Of a stretch of DNA of 64,000 nucleotides, positions 36,121-49,891 are shown one piece after another. A program made the position numbers and the translations under genes. The DNA lies in assembly GCA_013180625.2 (NCBI GenBank), contig SNVD02001164.1:62001-126000 (forward strand), written 5' to 3'. This DNA is from Boswellia sacra (Eukaryota; Streptophyta; Magnoliopsida; Sapindales; Burseraceae). A model generated the notes under the pieces. The model was not told where the DNA came from and did not search any database. It saw only the letters and a list, made by a program, of their open reading frames with translations. Position 1 is the stretch's first letter. Each line of letters opens with the position of its first letter.

Positions 36121-38599
36121 TTTTTGTACGTCGTCATTAGGATCTGCTTCTCTGTCCATGTTGTCGTCACCATTTTCCCCTCTTTGAGCTGCGTGGATGC
36201 TCCCTTCCTTTATTTTCCCTCCCATCCGGCCAAACCCATCTATCTACCCACGCGTCTCCCCAACCTCTTCCTTGTCAGACATCCCCACCTACCCTTCATT
36301 ATAATTTTGAAACACACTACACCCTCTCTCAATCCACATGTATCTCCCAATTTGAATGTCATAAATTTATAATATCATCCCCACTTATATAGTGATACAT
36401 CAGGTCCCTCACTTCAGCACTATATTCCGCAAATCTTCCACTTTTGTTGCAGTAGTAGGCCTCAACTTGAGCACTTTCTTTCTGACAATTGCATTACTGT
36501 TCAAAAACATTTGCTATTTCAGCCTCTACGCCTGCAAGCAAGGACCCTACTTTACTAACATTCCAGTAATACACACTTGCTCGAAGTTTCCTCTTGTTTG
36601 TACTAACGCAATCCACGCAACATACTATGTAATATAGAACAAATACATTTATACCCTAACCCACAAATTTTTATTTTCCCTCTATTTCGTAATAACCCCC
36701 CTTCCATTTTCCCGCCATTAGCCTAATATTTGCCACTGTTTGGCTACTGCTACGTCCTCTATTTCTCATGAGTCAATAATTCCTTGTTTGAATGGTTCAG
36801 CTTTAATTGAGGTGGCATACTCTTCAGCAAATACAATATAGTCACATCTGAGTAGATTACCCCGATATGACCTAGTCTACCCTCAGACGTTTTCATTTCA
36901 TACCTCGGCCCACACACCTTTTCACATGTTGATAACGATTTTGTCCAACTCCCCTCAATTTCCTTCCACTCTGGGCCCGATAAGCCTTTACTATTGCCTC
37001 TCCAAGTCCCTCATTCAAATTCATACATTAGTAACATTGACGATGGGCCTCGACCAATTCCTTTACGAGAAGAACATTTATCGTCATTGTATCAACCCAA
37101 AGGCTTTGTATTGGACCTATTGTTTCGGTGGTCCCAGCTACAAATTTGTTACAAAATTTGCATATCATTACACTAGATGTAGACAATTCCGAGCCTATAT
37201 AGCATATCTTCATTTAGTGCTATCTACGCCAGTATTATGGTGCACATTCCACTGCATAAAGGTTTTCCTCAAACAGCCCTGCCCAACTAACCCATGCAAA
37301 AATATATCTCTCTCCTCATTAAATATTCCAATAAATTCCTTTAAACAATTCACATTTATCGTCTTACTGTCTAAATACCCTAAATTAAATTTTCTTTTTC
37401 TGCAAATTGCATAGCAGTAGTGTATCTTCTACTTCTTGGGCATGTTGTGGGTTGTCAAAATCTCCAACAATCCATCACATGGGATGATCCATTGAATAAT
37501 GAGGTGACATGAGAAACTGAGGTTGGATTGGTAGGATGTGTTTGAAGCGACAGTTTCACTGCTTACTTAAGATTGTGGGACATACATTGGCTTGCTATAT
37601 AAGTTGCTTCTATTAATGTTAAAATCGTGGTCTGATATTTCCTTTTCCAACCTTTCATTGACTGCTGTAATCTAGCTTTATCCATCAAATTTTTCAATCT
37701 TTGGGTGTTACACACTGTTGTAGTTTGGCATTGGGCGGGCAAGAAATCATCGTGCGAAGAAACATAACGATGTGGGTGTTTATATCCGCTCAACTATGCT
37801 TGTTAATTGTTTCAATTTGTTTAAGATCAGGATGCCCAAATTTCTTAGTTCAAATATAAAACTTATGGCCCAACACTGTTACATACACTCTCACCCTCTT
37901 TTATTCTCTTACCTTATATTTTTCTTTTTTCCCGCTTTTTTCTTTTAAACTCTATAGATGGATGCTGCTCAGTTTTTTTTGCGCTTCTCATTCAAGTGTC
38001 TTAGTTACTAACAAAAGACTTAAACATCATTTTAAACTTGCAACGTACTCATAGACGATTTCATCCTTATCGATACTCCAAAGGATATATTATTGCACTT
38101 TATAATTAAACATGTTTGACAAATAGCTTTTCCCTCAATGTCGATTAATAAGATCTTCTGCAACATTTTTTGTTAAGGCCTTCACTTTGGTAACTAACAA
38201 ATTACAAAATTTCATTGACAATTTAATAAGTTATATCAATTTTCAAACCCTTTTAAGCAATTTTGTTAATAATCTTTTCCACGTTCAATATTATTTAAAT
38301 TCGCATTGTTAACTCAATAATGCTGGAGTAAACCTCTTCAAGAATAAGCACACATGGGTTTATTTAAGGAGTTGTGTTAACATGTGCCCACATGTTAACA
38401 CATGGAAAAGTTTGTATTCTGATTCAATAGGTATTACCTTTTTTCAAAATTTGTGTTCATCATTGCAAATGAATGAAAATGTGTGTATTTAAACAAAAAT
38501 ACACACATTTTCATAGTTTATCATGTAAAGATATAGGGCATGTGTCAAGGCCAACCTTATTTAAATTACATGAATACACAAATTATGTTGCTTATAAGT
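36121..38599. other. Block interior between transposase and HBD-like gene, no identified gene
   Basis: Strongly C-over-G on the + strand (for example 36241-36300 has about six times more C than G). It probably holds the promoter of the transposase. Frames at 36926-37414 (plus) and 37028-37213 (minus) show no domain I recognise. Confidence 0.4.
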
Positions 38600-40605
38600 T
38601 TAGTTGACAACGTAGTCATGTAAACTAATGGAATCGAAACTCCCTCCCATGAATTCTCCTATATCTTTATAACCCACCAAATGGGCCCGAACCTTAGAAA
38701 CTGCATCATGTATGTGGCTTGCAATTACGCCAATTCTTTTGGAAATTTCTTTACTTAATAATGGACTTACTATTCCTATTTTAGTGCCCGTAATTTGAAT
38801 CCCAATTGCGGCAGTAGGAAGCCTTAAAAATTGCATCATCTATGCGGCTTGCAATTACGCCAATTCTTTTGGAAATTTCTTTACTTAATAATGGACTTAC
38901 TATTCCTATTTTAGTGCTCGTAATTTGAATCCCAATTGCGGCAGTAGGAAGCCTTAAAAAAAAAAGATTATAAAATGAATAATTATAAGTTAAGTCAACA
39001 TTTTACCATCAATCACAAGTTCATATACCTCATCAAATAGACCTTAATTGGTGATAACATGCTAACACATGACATCTTCAGTGCCATAGGGCCAGAACAA
39101 ATAAGTGTGCTAGACTGGGAAGCATGATGTTCGTAAGTATTTCGCCATTATGTATTATCCCTAATAACTAATTACTAATTAACCCCCATTATTATATACA
39201 GCTTAATTACCTCAGTCCCCTGTCTTTACTTGGCTATTACTCTAAATTCATTGACTCGTTGTACTTATTTAACCACTGGGAGGCACCATTTTATTGTTTC
39301 TCATTTAACAATTATCTAATATATGTACACCTGCTGAAATGTTTGCACCGTCCTTGGCGTTCAAATAATAAGTCCAATTTAAATAACTCCCACCTATTAC
39401 CTAAAGTTGTTATAGCATTTAACGATCTTTACATCACAAGCTACAGAATCACATAAAATTCGCCGCTTAGATTTATTGCAACAGTCCTATTGTGGCATCC
39501 ATGGTGTACCATATACCCTATAACCAAAGAAACATCATTTGTACACTACTTGTGTGGCATTTTCCCTATTCTAGATTTTCATAACTTGCATTGCGTCATC
39601 ATGTAGGGATAACCACAAACATGTAGCACCTTTTACGTTACCGTTTACTCATATTGTGGGTAACTGGTGATATAATACATTAACTCGCCACTAGCAAGTA
39701 TACGGTCTTTCCACCATATCTTTGCAATTTCTTACTGTGTCCTTATTTGAAAGTTAGATTTCGTTGCTCTACTTCTCGCCTGAGGGGCCATAAATTTTGC
39801 TGATATCCTTAGCCAGCGACATATATGCCTCCCTAACATTTTTAGCATGTTGTGTACAAATGGCGTTCAACTCCCCTTGGAACTCTAGTAATCTTTCTTC
39901 CAACCCCATATTGGCTTCACTATGTTTCCCACTCCTCTCTGCATTCCCATGTACATGATGTCCTCCACTCTTGACAATGTCCGCTGCACCCACACATTGT
40001 ATGAAACAACTAGGTGGGAAAATTATGTCCATAAGGGAACCTCATTGTGGCTACCGACCGTGTATCCCTACAGACAAAATACATGCCCAATAATTTTAAT
40101 ATAGACATGCTTCTTACCCCATTCATTAACATGCACCTACGACGAATGCCTACGGGAAAAATACTATATAATTTTATCACTTATTTCAACACTTATGCAT
40201 CCTTGACAACAGCAAGTGGGAAAATTTGTTTATATATATGACAATAAATTTGTCTTTTATTGTAAAACTCATTAACATACTTGTAGTTGGGTTAGACGAA
40301 CTCCCACTGTCGGTCGGTGCTATACACAGAGCTTTTTACTCTTCTCTAACTTTTTCACTTCCAGCTTACCTCCGTCGATATTCCACAAATGCCTTTTTCG
40401 CTTCATTTTTGCATTTAAATGACTTGTGTTTAGCGTTCAGGTACCTATCCACTTGCTCCCTTGCCTCCTCCCAGGTGTCATATATACCAGTTTCCTTACC
40501 CTTGAAGACAATGTATGATTTCCCGTACCAACGTACATACGAGTTACTGAAATTTGTTAACTGAACGTATATCATTTGTAGCAACAACAATGGTAACCAT
40601 AACAA
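38600..40605 (-). pseudogene. Transposon-associated gene with RNase H1 N-terminal/viroplasmin-type domain
   Basis: The first coding block (40605-40366) contains SYVRWYGKSYIVFKGKETG, IYDTWEEAREQVDRYL and KSFKCKNEAKKAFVEY. That is the W-Y-x-V...G...G-I-Y-x-x-W-x-E...KSF...EA pattern of the RNase H1 hybrid-binding domain (Pfam Cauli_VI type), which binds RNA/DNA hybrids or duplex RNA in known members. A second block (40032-39769) is helical and charged (EERLLEFQGELNAICTQHAK, VREAYMSLAKDISKIYG). A third (about 38830-38600) reads LPTAAIGIQITGTKIGIVSP, LLSKEISKRIGVIASHIHDA and ends ISLHDYVVN with a stop. I infer one gene with introns; the joins are not proven. No RNase H catalytic domain is present. 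Same strand as the transposase 2.5 kb downstream. Confidence 0.6.
38701..38960 (-). repeat. 130-bp tandem duplication at a splice acceptor
   Basis: Two head-to-tail 130-bp copies (38701-38830 and 38831-38960) differ at about four positions. Each contains, on the minus strand, a TTTTTAAG acceptor-like site followed by GCTTCCTACTGCCGCAATTGG, the start of the last coding block of the HBD-like gene. Because 130 is not a multiple of three, inclusion of both copies would shift frame. Confidence 0.9.
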
Positions 40606-43600
40606 TATGTCCGAAGATCTTATAATGGCGTTGGTTGCCCTCCTCCCAGTTGACCGTCGACCTGGTTTGTAGGTGAAACCTTATTGAATATGTGTTGAAG
40701 GCTATCCAATTACGAATCTGACCATCTATTCATGTGTACCCTGTGTTCTTATTTGGTCAATGTAGAGGCTGCGAAATATTCTGCTCTCTATTGTTTACCC
40801 CTCGAGCTTATCCTCTTATTCCTTCACATTACTCGATAAAGTTTCCTATAGGGGAATATTTCAAGTTACCTACAATGCACTATAGCTGCAGTAAACAATG
40901 GTACACATTCCCTTATATGCTATCTCGCAGACACCATTCTTTGTGCTTAGTTGTAACTGTTGACTTGCACCTTATTCACTTCCATCGGTCGATATGAACC
41001 GCACTAAAACTTAAACAATGAGATGCCCTAACCACACAAGTAGGTTAGACATGTAGTGCATATCTCCATGTGATGCAGTGCATTTGTTTCATTTTGTCAG
41101 TTATTATGTTTTTTAAAAACGAATACTTGGTGCCATTTTTTTCCTTCATTATTTAGTAGTCAACACCAACACCTAATACAATGTGACCAAAGGACACCCC
41201 TAACTTGCTGCTGTTTCCTTTTCAATTACATGACACACATCCCCGTTAGCTGTTATATCTATTATGGGTATAAACGTTGTCTATGCATATTTGCCCGGTC
41301 AGATTTACCTTGTTTGTGTAAAGCTTACTGACACTGAATTCAATTCACGAGTTTTTATCGTTTATCATCGCCCCTCTAGATCACCTACTGCATGGATAAA
41401 GCATCCACTCAACTTGTGCAACCTGGTTGTTGAATATGCATATAGGTTGTTTTCTCCCTTGTCTTAACAAACCAAGGAAAGGTAGTTGCCTTGATGAATA
41501 CTGGTGTATTTGGCCATTTTACTCCTGCCATGCTTGAGGTTGCCCGGGCGAAAAAGCTTATGTACCACTAACCTCCGTTATTCCCTCCCTTGAAACCATT
41601 TCACAGGTTTGTAAATTAAATTATTGTATGTGGCTATTGAAAACAGTCACCATGACAACGTCTAACAAAGTTCTTCTAATTTTGCAAACGCTAAATTTTG
41701 CCTTGACTTGGTTCGCCATGTTATTCAACTTTAACATTTTACCCAAACTCTAATCCCCATTGTTCCAAACCTTAACTACATAGTGGGTATAAATACAAGC
41801 ACTTAAACCCTTTACCATGAACATTAGCAAAGTGGGATTGAATAGAAATTGGAAGGAATACAGTTTTTTTACTTCTTTTTTCCCCTGTCTGTAATCGAAC
41901 TCATATAGTGTGTTTCTGACATAAACCCTTCATTCCATATTGCATTTTAAATTCTACACGCATTTACAATTGGTTGCCCTAGATAGTGGAATCAAAAGCT
42001 GGCCCATAGAACGAGTTCTACCTTTGTAAAAATGTTGCCTTCTTAACGGCCATAAATCCTGTTTGCCACATTGAAATTATTTCGCTCATTGTCCCCATTT
42101 GCGTGCACTGAGGTATTTAAATATTGCAAGGTGTAGGGTCATAAATATATTTCCATTCATACGGACGTCCCATAGGGTCAGCATCCTAATCACTAGAGGT
42201 GGACAATATTGCTTGCACCATATCATGTTACAGTATTATCACAACCGTTATGGTATGCTCATTTGTTTACATTTGCAAAATAACACAAACATAGATGCAC
42301 ACCCAAATACAGAAATGTATCCGTACTATACACAATGATCTCCAGTGCCTTCCCTCAACACTGCAGACTTGGAGTCCAAATCAAAATAATAAGAAACTGA
42401 AATATATGTAACTGACGCTACATATTTCATAATAATCACTTGTTTACACTTCAAACATGGTAAACGTTGTATAACTCCTAATTCGAGCTCTAGTACTGTA
42501 AGCGTTTGTCATATATATTATGTATATTATACTTCTCCAATGCCTTATTCACAGCCTGCATGCCATAAATTCAAATACATTTGTTCATTTATCAGCATAA
42601 GTGTTGCCAAAAGTGAACACAACACGGTTTAACTGCCCATATTCACTAACCTAATAACTAATAAGTATACAAAATCTTACGTTTATTATCACAAACCTTT
42701 TTATCCTTAAACAGATTAGATTTCACACATTCTCAACGGTTTGAGGAAAGTGAGAACGTGACCATTATTAGAATACTATGTCTCATTATCATTTACTATA
42801 TTGAGCAATATGTCCAAATGTTTGAACATATTAATGTCTATGTTAGTTATCTTAACCACTTTACATGTGTCACGAACCTAAACCAAACAATCTATCTTGT
42901 TAGGATATGAGTCCTACAATTGTTGTTCATTAAAACATAAGTTGCCTTTCAAATAGCATATATAGGATGTTCAAACAATATGATTCAATATAATGGTCAA
43001 AACATCCATCTTACCTCGACAGTGTGACGTATAAGAAATGACCCTACAATTAAGGTTGTCTGTGTAGACATTCCATGTTTTGTGTTAGTTTTCATTGTGC
43101 AAGATAGGGGATGATACATGCATTCACCCCTATAACGCACTGGTTTCCCAGTTGCTGTCATCAACATCATAGAAGGCCTACAATAGTAGTGTATTGGCAT
43201 CAGTGTAAATCTCTTTTTTCAGGTAGGATGATATGTTTCCTGAGCTTGCCTGGTAGACATATTATATCCTCAAATATTATTTTTCCTCTCCAACATCTCA
43301 CTGGAACAACGTAACAACTTGTACTGTTTCACGGCCACATGGCTTGCATGACCCATTACTCCCATGCATCTTACCTTAAGATATCTAAGCTACATAATGA
43401 ATGCAGAACTGTAGACCGTGGATCGAACTGATGCTTTGCATATAGACAATCGTGTCAGCGATATTTAAGCGTCAAAGTCATTGCCTTACTTCATGTACCA
43501 CTTAATGTTGATCAACTTACTGTGAACAATATAGGTAACCAGAAAGTAAACTGTTATTAAAGTTACACCTGTTTTTATGCATGAGACAAACTAGTTGAAT

Positions 43601-44600
43601 GCTCATATTTCATGCTCCAGTCCCTCCTGAAATTGACATGCACGTTCGAAATTGTCTATTACTCTTGTAAGATTCACTGATGAAAATGGAACGTCTTGAC
43701 ATATGCTTATTATCAACTGACGTGGTTGCTACCCAGTGGGCCATCTAAGCACATACTATAGTAAATGGGAAGCAACGATGAACCTCTACTGAACGCAAAT
43801 CCTATCACCACTGGTTACATGTTTGCCAATGAGTTTGTATATGGATACGCAATCTGAAAATGTGACCCACCAAGATTCAAAGTCTAAAATTGTAATTCAT
43901 TTAGGCATAAACATCGACAAGAACTTTGGGTGTGATACCATTTTCTTACCCATTGTATTTCAAAATCGACGGCTTGCAACTGTTACCTATAGGGCTTGAA
44001 GCGACGGTATGAGGCTGCCTAGACATTTCATATCTCAAGTACCTTACTCTCTTTACTATGTGGGAGTATTCAATTACCCCACCACCTGATATTTAGATAA
44101 CCACTTCTCTCCTACACAATACGATAATGAAGTAGTTAAATTTTTTACTGTGAAATTTCGTTAACATACAACATTGCAAAACTCAAAGTCCTTTGTCCAT
44201 TTAATTTTTTACTAATACATAGTCATTTTAGGTGTTCAACACTCATGATTTTTAAAGTGGGATTACTACTATTGCAAATGGTTATGCATGGTACATGGTG
44301 CTGCAGTCAACGACACATACATCTATGCACGTACCACGTGAAAATAGTAACTCATGGTCCATTGGCTAGTAGAATATTTTGAAGTAGGTTTCTGCTGGCT
44401 TTTGAATATGATGGATTTGTCATTTATATGCTATGCATCCACTTTGTAACTCCTTCAATATTAACGGAGTGAACAAATGTTTCTTTGAACACCACACTTG
44501 ACTCCAATCAAATACATACATTTTGCAGATCATTCATGATATAATAAACAAGGCTTTTAGGCTAGCAATAGTTAACTAGTTGCAACTATACACGTTAATG
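40606..44600. other. Block interior, no identified gene
   Basis: C-over-G on the + strand. Many short frames without domains. Presumed upstream and spacer sequence of the minus-strand transposon genes. Confidence 0.4.
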
Positions 44601-44740
44601 TGTGTATACACACACACACACACATATATACATACATATATTCATAGACATTCATAAATATATGTCTATATCCATATACATAGATGTTCACTTACATATA
44701 TACATTTCGATCCATATATGTGTGTACAGATACATGATGA
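44601..44740. repeat. (CA)n and TATA/CATA microsatellite cluster
   Basis: An (AC) run at 44609-44624 continues into CATATA-type repeats to about 44740. It coincides with the second change of strand bias in the block. Confidence 0.8.
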
Positions 44741-47715
44741 CGAATACAAAAACTAGCAGATGGGTGGCTTGGACAAGGTCGTATTCGATTTTGTTACCCT
44801 TTATTATGTATTATCCCATTTCAAGTATGTCATTATATCCCTGGACAATATTGAAAGATGCCTCCACATGCAATGGTTCTTTAATAACGATGACCATTCC
44901 ATGTTTGAGAGTCTCGCGGACCATGGACTTATGTGCAAACTTAAACGGAGTTGGATGTACTGTAACAACTTGCTTAGCCATAAAGTTTGCAGAGTGCTTT
45001 GACTACAAGTGGAAGGGGTAGGATGTGGATGCATACCTTAGAGTATGCGTTGATTATAACTTGTAGTATGTGTAAATAAAATGATTGTATTACGTATGCC
45101 GATCACTTCCATTGATTGCCAACTCCGCCAATACCACATTGCCGATTAGTGCATCATCGGCAAGTCACAAATCCCCAATAACGATTTCAAAGAAAATAAG
45201 CCTACAACAAAATATGAATACAGTAATTAATTGAACAAGTAAAGTAAATGGAAAGTGACCAAATTAAAGGACGTTTGTGGATTAGTCTCAAACGGATAAA
45301 ATACACTAACCAATTAGAGGTAATGTCCTCATGTGAATACTACCATAACGAACCTCCATTCTGTTGGTAGTGAGGTACGTCTGACTACAGACATTCACGC
45401 AGTAAGTGTTAACACACATATTACGAAGACTACGCGAATAATGTAAAATGGATACAAATGCATTTTCTCTGATTTTTAATTGGTAATATGCACATGTTGT
45501 TAGTACGAAACTCAAATGGAATTGTAATCAGAGGCGGTATACTAACCTTCGTTTCATATATGTTCCCCGGTGGGAAGTCGCCATGTAAATCAAGTGTAGT
45601 TGGAATTGAATAATTTCGAATACAAGGGAGATAGAGACCTCTCCCATATACCGACCCACTATTATATTGGACCAGGTTGTACCAAAACAATTGAAGTGGG
45701 AATAATAAAATACTCCAAAATAATGCGCTGGGCTGAGACTATTTCTTCACATGTTAGGTACGGATGAGGCCCAGTGTTCCCATGATGAGAATGCAATTGT
45801 GGCAGCAAATATGTTGCAACGTTGGGTTAAATAATTACATAAGGGGACATACAATGAATGTAGGCCGAAATGATATGAGAGTATGACGGTCAATGGACCC
45901 ATGTGGCTTGCAGCCACGAGAACTTGCAACCTATGATATGGTATTATAGAGGACTGAAAAATTACAGTCCTACTATTTGGAAGGATATATAGTCTTACGA
46001 CAAGCAAGCATCTAAACTGTTTGGATTGGTAACAAAAACCATATGTGGATGGAAAATGAAATGTGTTGTGCATATGCCTTTGGCAAAAATTCTCCAACAT
46101 GACCATGGCAGCATAGGCTTTTATGATACGCATCTACTTTTTCTCCTCTAATGTGTGAAACTGAATTTGTTGTGACATGGAAAATGGTGGAAAAAATCAT
46201 AACAAACATTTGATGATAATGTACCGATTATATGTATTGGGATGATAGGACTGACGAAGAAGCTATGTATCCTTCAGGATATCCACGCCTGTGTGTCCCA
46301 GGGCCATTATGGCAATGACTTTTCATATTAATATTTTTACACTGTGCAAAGCATAGATATTGCTATTGCACCCAATTACGAAAGGAGGTTCAAAGCTTAG
46401 TCAAAACCAAGGGACACATAGGGATAAAAGCGAAGTCTTCTCACATTAAAATTTTAAGTATTGTAGCTAACATTGCAATTAAATGATTGAGACATTGTGA
46501 TTTGACTTGTGAACTAACAAGACCATAATGATATGGATGAGTTTCTTTTACATTAAAACTTGTCTCCTGTCCAATTGTGGTAGGACGATGACACTTTGTT
46601 CATGCATGTATTATAGATAAAGCAAATCACAAACATCGACACAAAACATGAATCGTGAATTAGCATTGCAATATACATTTTAATGTCAGAGTTCGTTCAT
46701 GGACGACGTCGTTGGAGGACCGGCGACGAAGGAGGTTGGATGACTTTGTGGCCAAAGCGTAAATGCACTTGCCAACTCCGTCCATACCTGGTGAAATATA
46801 TAGCATATAAAAGACAAGATTAAAGATCTTGCGAACAAGCACACCTCTGAATGGAAAAGATCAAGGCATACAGAGAGAGTTCTACGTTAATATGGACTAT
46901 ATGGGCTAATATATTTAGTGACCCCAACCCATTGTAGATAGTGTGAAAGTGTTGCCTTGACTGGTCACCTTGTAGCCATATAATGAATCTAGGTTTATAT
47001 TTGCACTGACATTGCATGAAGATGAATGAACCATGACATGGACTTCACATGCCACAGTGGTTGAACAATGATCAGAGGAATATGTGGGAGCCACAATGTG
47101 TGCTTCACCCATCAGTGTTCACATGTGAGTAAAAAGGAGGGGAGATATAATGCGCCTGACATAACATGGATATAAGTACTCCAAAGAGGTGAAGGGGCCC
47201 ACTTAATATACAAATCTTTCCCTGCCAATGTCACCGAGCACAGGTATCACCACAATTTGCAGCTACAATAGCGAAGAAAAATCAACCCAAAGTTGTGCAC
47301 TCAAATGCCAAAGAAACAAGGTATTGGGATGCAAGGATTGTATCTTAAAAAGAAATTGAGGAAACATTTTATGTATATATATGTGGAAAAATGATAAATT
47401 TGTGAAGAATAAACCGAAATGGTATTGTAAAATTTACTATGTTCATAGTTTACGAAAGCAAGCCTTATTTTTTCACGAAGGCTGACAGAAAAGAAAGAGA
47501 AAAATGTATACCATTAGCAGTCACTGAGTCAGACGATTGAAGTTGCGTGAAGGAAAATTATAATAATATTTTCAAAATGTACATGAAGGGAAATTATAAT
47601 AGTATTAGGTAGTTAAACATTATGTCAACCGTATATAACATGTATAATAGAGTCATACTCTCCAAATGATTACTGTAAAAGGAAAATAATGTAACTTAAC
47701 CCAAAAATAAGTACC

Positions 47716-47717
<2 letters not shown>

Positions 47718-47755
<38 letters not shown>

Positions 47756-47790
47756 GTATATGTATGTATGCATGTATGTATATGTATATA
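47718..47790. repeat. (TA)n microsatellite with flanking TATG/TGTA repeats
   Basis: About 17 TA units (47718-47752) followed by degenerate TATGTATG repeats. Confidence 0.9.
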
Positions 47791-49849
47791 TATAATTACT
47801 TTAAGTTACCACTGAAGTCTTCAATGGTAGTATACACCTCCAATACGAATATAAAGTAATTGAATCTAGCTTTCTCTCCAACTTAAATAAGCTACAGCTT
47901 GGATTAACTATGAATCCGTAACCATAGTTCAGCTCTGACATTATACAGCAGAAATCGTAGTCTTCAATAGATTCACATCAGAAGCGAAGATGCCGTAATG
48001 TAATGCTTAAAACAGGTGAGATTCAAAAAATTTGATGATAAATTGATGCAACATAATTGCCATTATGTAGGGAATGAACCAGACTATCATAGGTAATAAT
48101 GGCATTGCCAGGACTTGGAATGAGTGGGTGCAACACGCATGCAATAGACCAACTGTATAAGATGTCAAAGTTGAACTCTGCAATGTTAAATAATAATATT
48201 TCTCATTAATTACACATTTATGTACATATATTAATTTTTCTAATATTGATTACATAACAACTGAGTACAGATCAATATGAATCTGTCAATAACATTCAAA
48301 TGTTTTAGAGTTGCACAGTTAAATCGTGAGATAAAAATTATTAGTTTTTTCGTGGACAATAGAAAATGAAAAAAAAATCTGCATATAGTAAACGTGAATA
48401 TATCAACTTAATAAGCGTAGACTAATTTAGTTGGAAAACTATACAATAAGAATGCAACTACAGTTTCCACTAATTTCAAATAATCCTTCATGATTAAAAA
48501 ATTAATTATGACCAAATGCTTACGTGGTATATAGCAGTAAGTAGATCCCATGCAATGCAGGTAAATGGTGGAAAATGGTATTACAATTACCAAACATTCC
48601 ATGGTGTGGTAATTGAAGATTTGTTTGGTCAGGTGGAGCCATAAACATGATACAAACGTTGTAAAGTAGTAATCATTCCTACCGCAATTAAATGAAATTT
48701 TACTGAAAAGTACCAAGTATGATGCAACACCATTTAATATGCAATCATTTTGTTTAGGTTGGATTAGAAAAATGATCCAATTAAGTGTGAAAATGCAATG
48801 ATCAAGTATAGACATGTAAATACTTAGTGGGCGAAACAACCCGTATTCATGCTGTAGTGGCTCTTGCCTTGCTAGATTATTAGTTTTGCTGTGATTGAAT
48901 CCACGTGGAAAGACGTTGGCCACAGTGTAATGTCATCGCAAGATATAATTTTTGGTAACAAGGATAATAGTGGCGGGGTAGGATGAATAATGACTTTTAT
49001 TCATTATGAAGACTCCTCATATCTATACTAACAAACGATAGACAATTCAATTAACAAATGATTTCCCCACATAGCATAATCAGGTGAAGGCATGGGCATG
49101 GCCTTGTTTATTCAAGTTACAATTGTGTATTCTATCACGTGTCTTTAAAAACATTCCTAATTAGCGTAAAACCCAGAACATCAGAAGCTGCCATCCGTTC
49201 GACGTTCATCAGCACCTCCAACACTATTGCATTTGGTGTCTATCTTGTGCCCCAACTCAGACTGAACAATATTCAAACTTGTTGTTGGCATGATTTCATT
49301 CCAACAACAAATTATTAATGAAAATATTGCACAATGATATTACAAAGGAATCCCACATCAAAACAAGTGATGGATCTAACACCAATGTAAAAAGATTTAA
49401 ATCTTTAAATCTGCAAAAATGGTGGTTGTTGCCTCTGACTAATGTCCCAATAGATACTCAGCCACTAGCAGCCACCTCACTGCTATAGCCACATGCAAAA
49501 TACACGACAACATCCGAAAACATAGACTATGGCTAGAATGGAGGAAGAAGAAATGAAGAACAAACAGAGAGCTTATGGTGGAGAGAGTGTCTCTAGAGAG
49601 AGAGAGAGGAGTGATGATATGTGAAGTAACATATTTATTTTAAGATGATTTTGATAGTACAAGGGAAATTTGATTTTTTCAATTATTGAGTTATGCTGAA
49701 TTGCTGCATTTTTATATTTGCAAAATTAATTTTGCACTCAAATGCTATGTGTCCTTGTAGTAGTGGTCAGTTGTACCATATCAACAAGTTGATGTAGACT
49801 ACCTCCGTCGTAGCATAGACTCTCTCCAAGATTTTTGGTCAAAATACAA

Positions 49850-49860
49850 ACACACACGCA

Positions 49861-49890
<30 letters not shown>
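49850..49890. repeat. (GT)n microsatellite with adjacent inverted (CA) arm
   Basis: The sequence ACACACACGCACAATGTGTGTGTG continues as GT to 49890, so a CA run abuts a longer GT run and could form a hairpin with a CAAT loop. Confidence 0.85.

Positions 49891-49891
<1 letters not shown>

Noticed and set aside
44602..45021. 139-codon plus-strand frame beginning in the (CA)n/TATA repeats
   Set aside because: The N-terminal half is microsatellite translation and the rest has no recognisable motif.
48408..48923. 171-codon minus-strand frame, among the longest in the block
   Set aside because: Hydrophobic and Leu/Phe/Tyr-rich without any motif, in a G/A-rich region where the minus strand is naturally low in stops; no gene structure around it.
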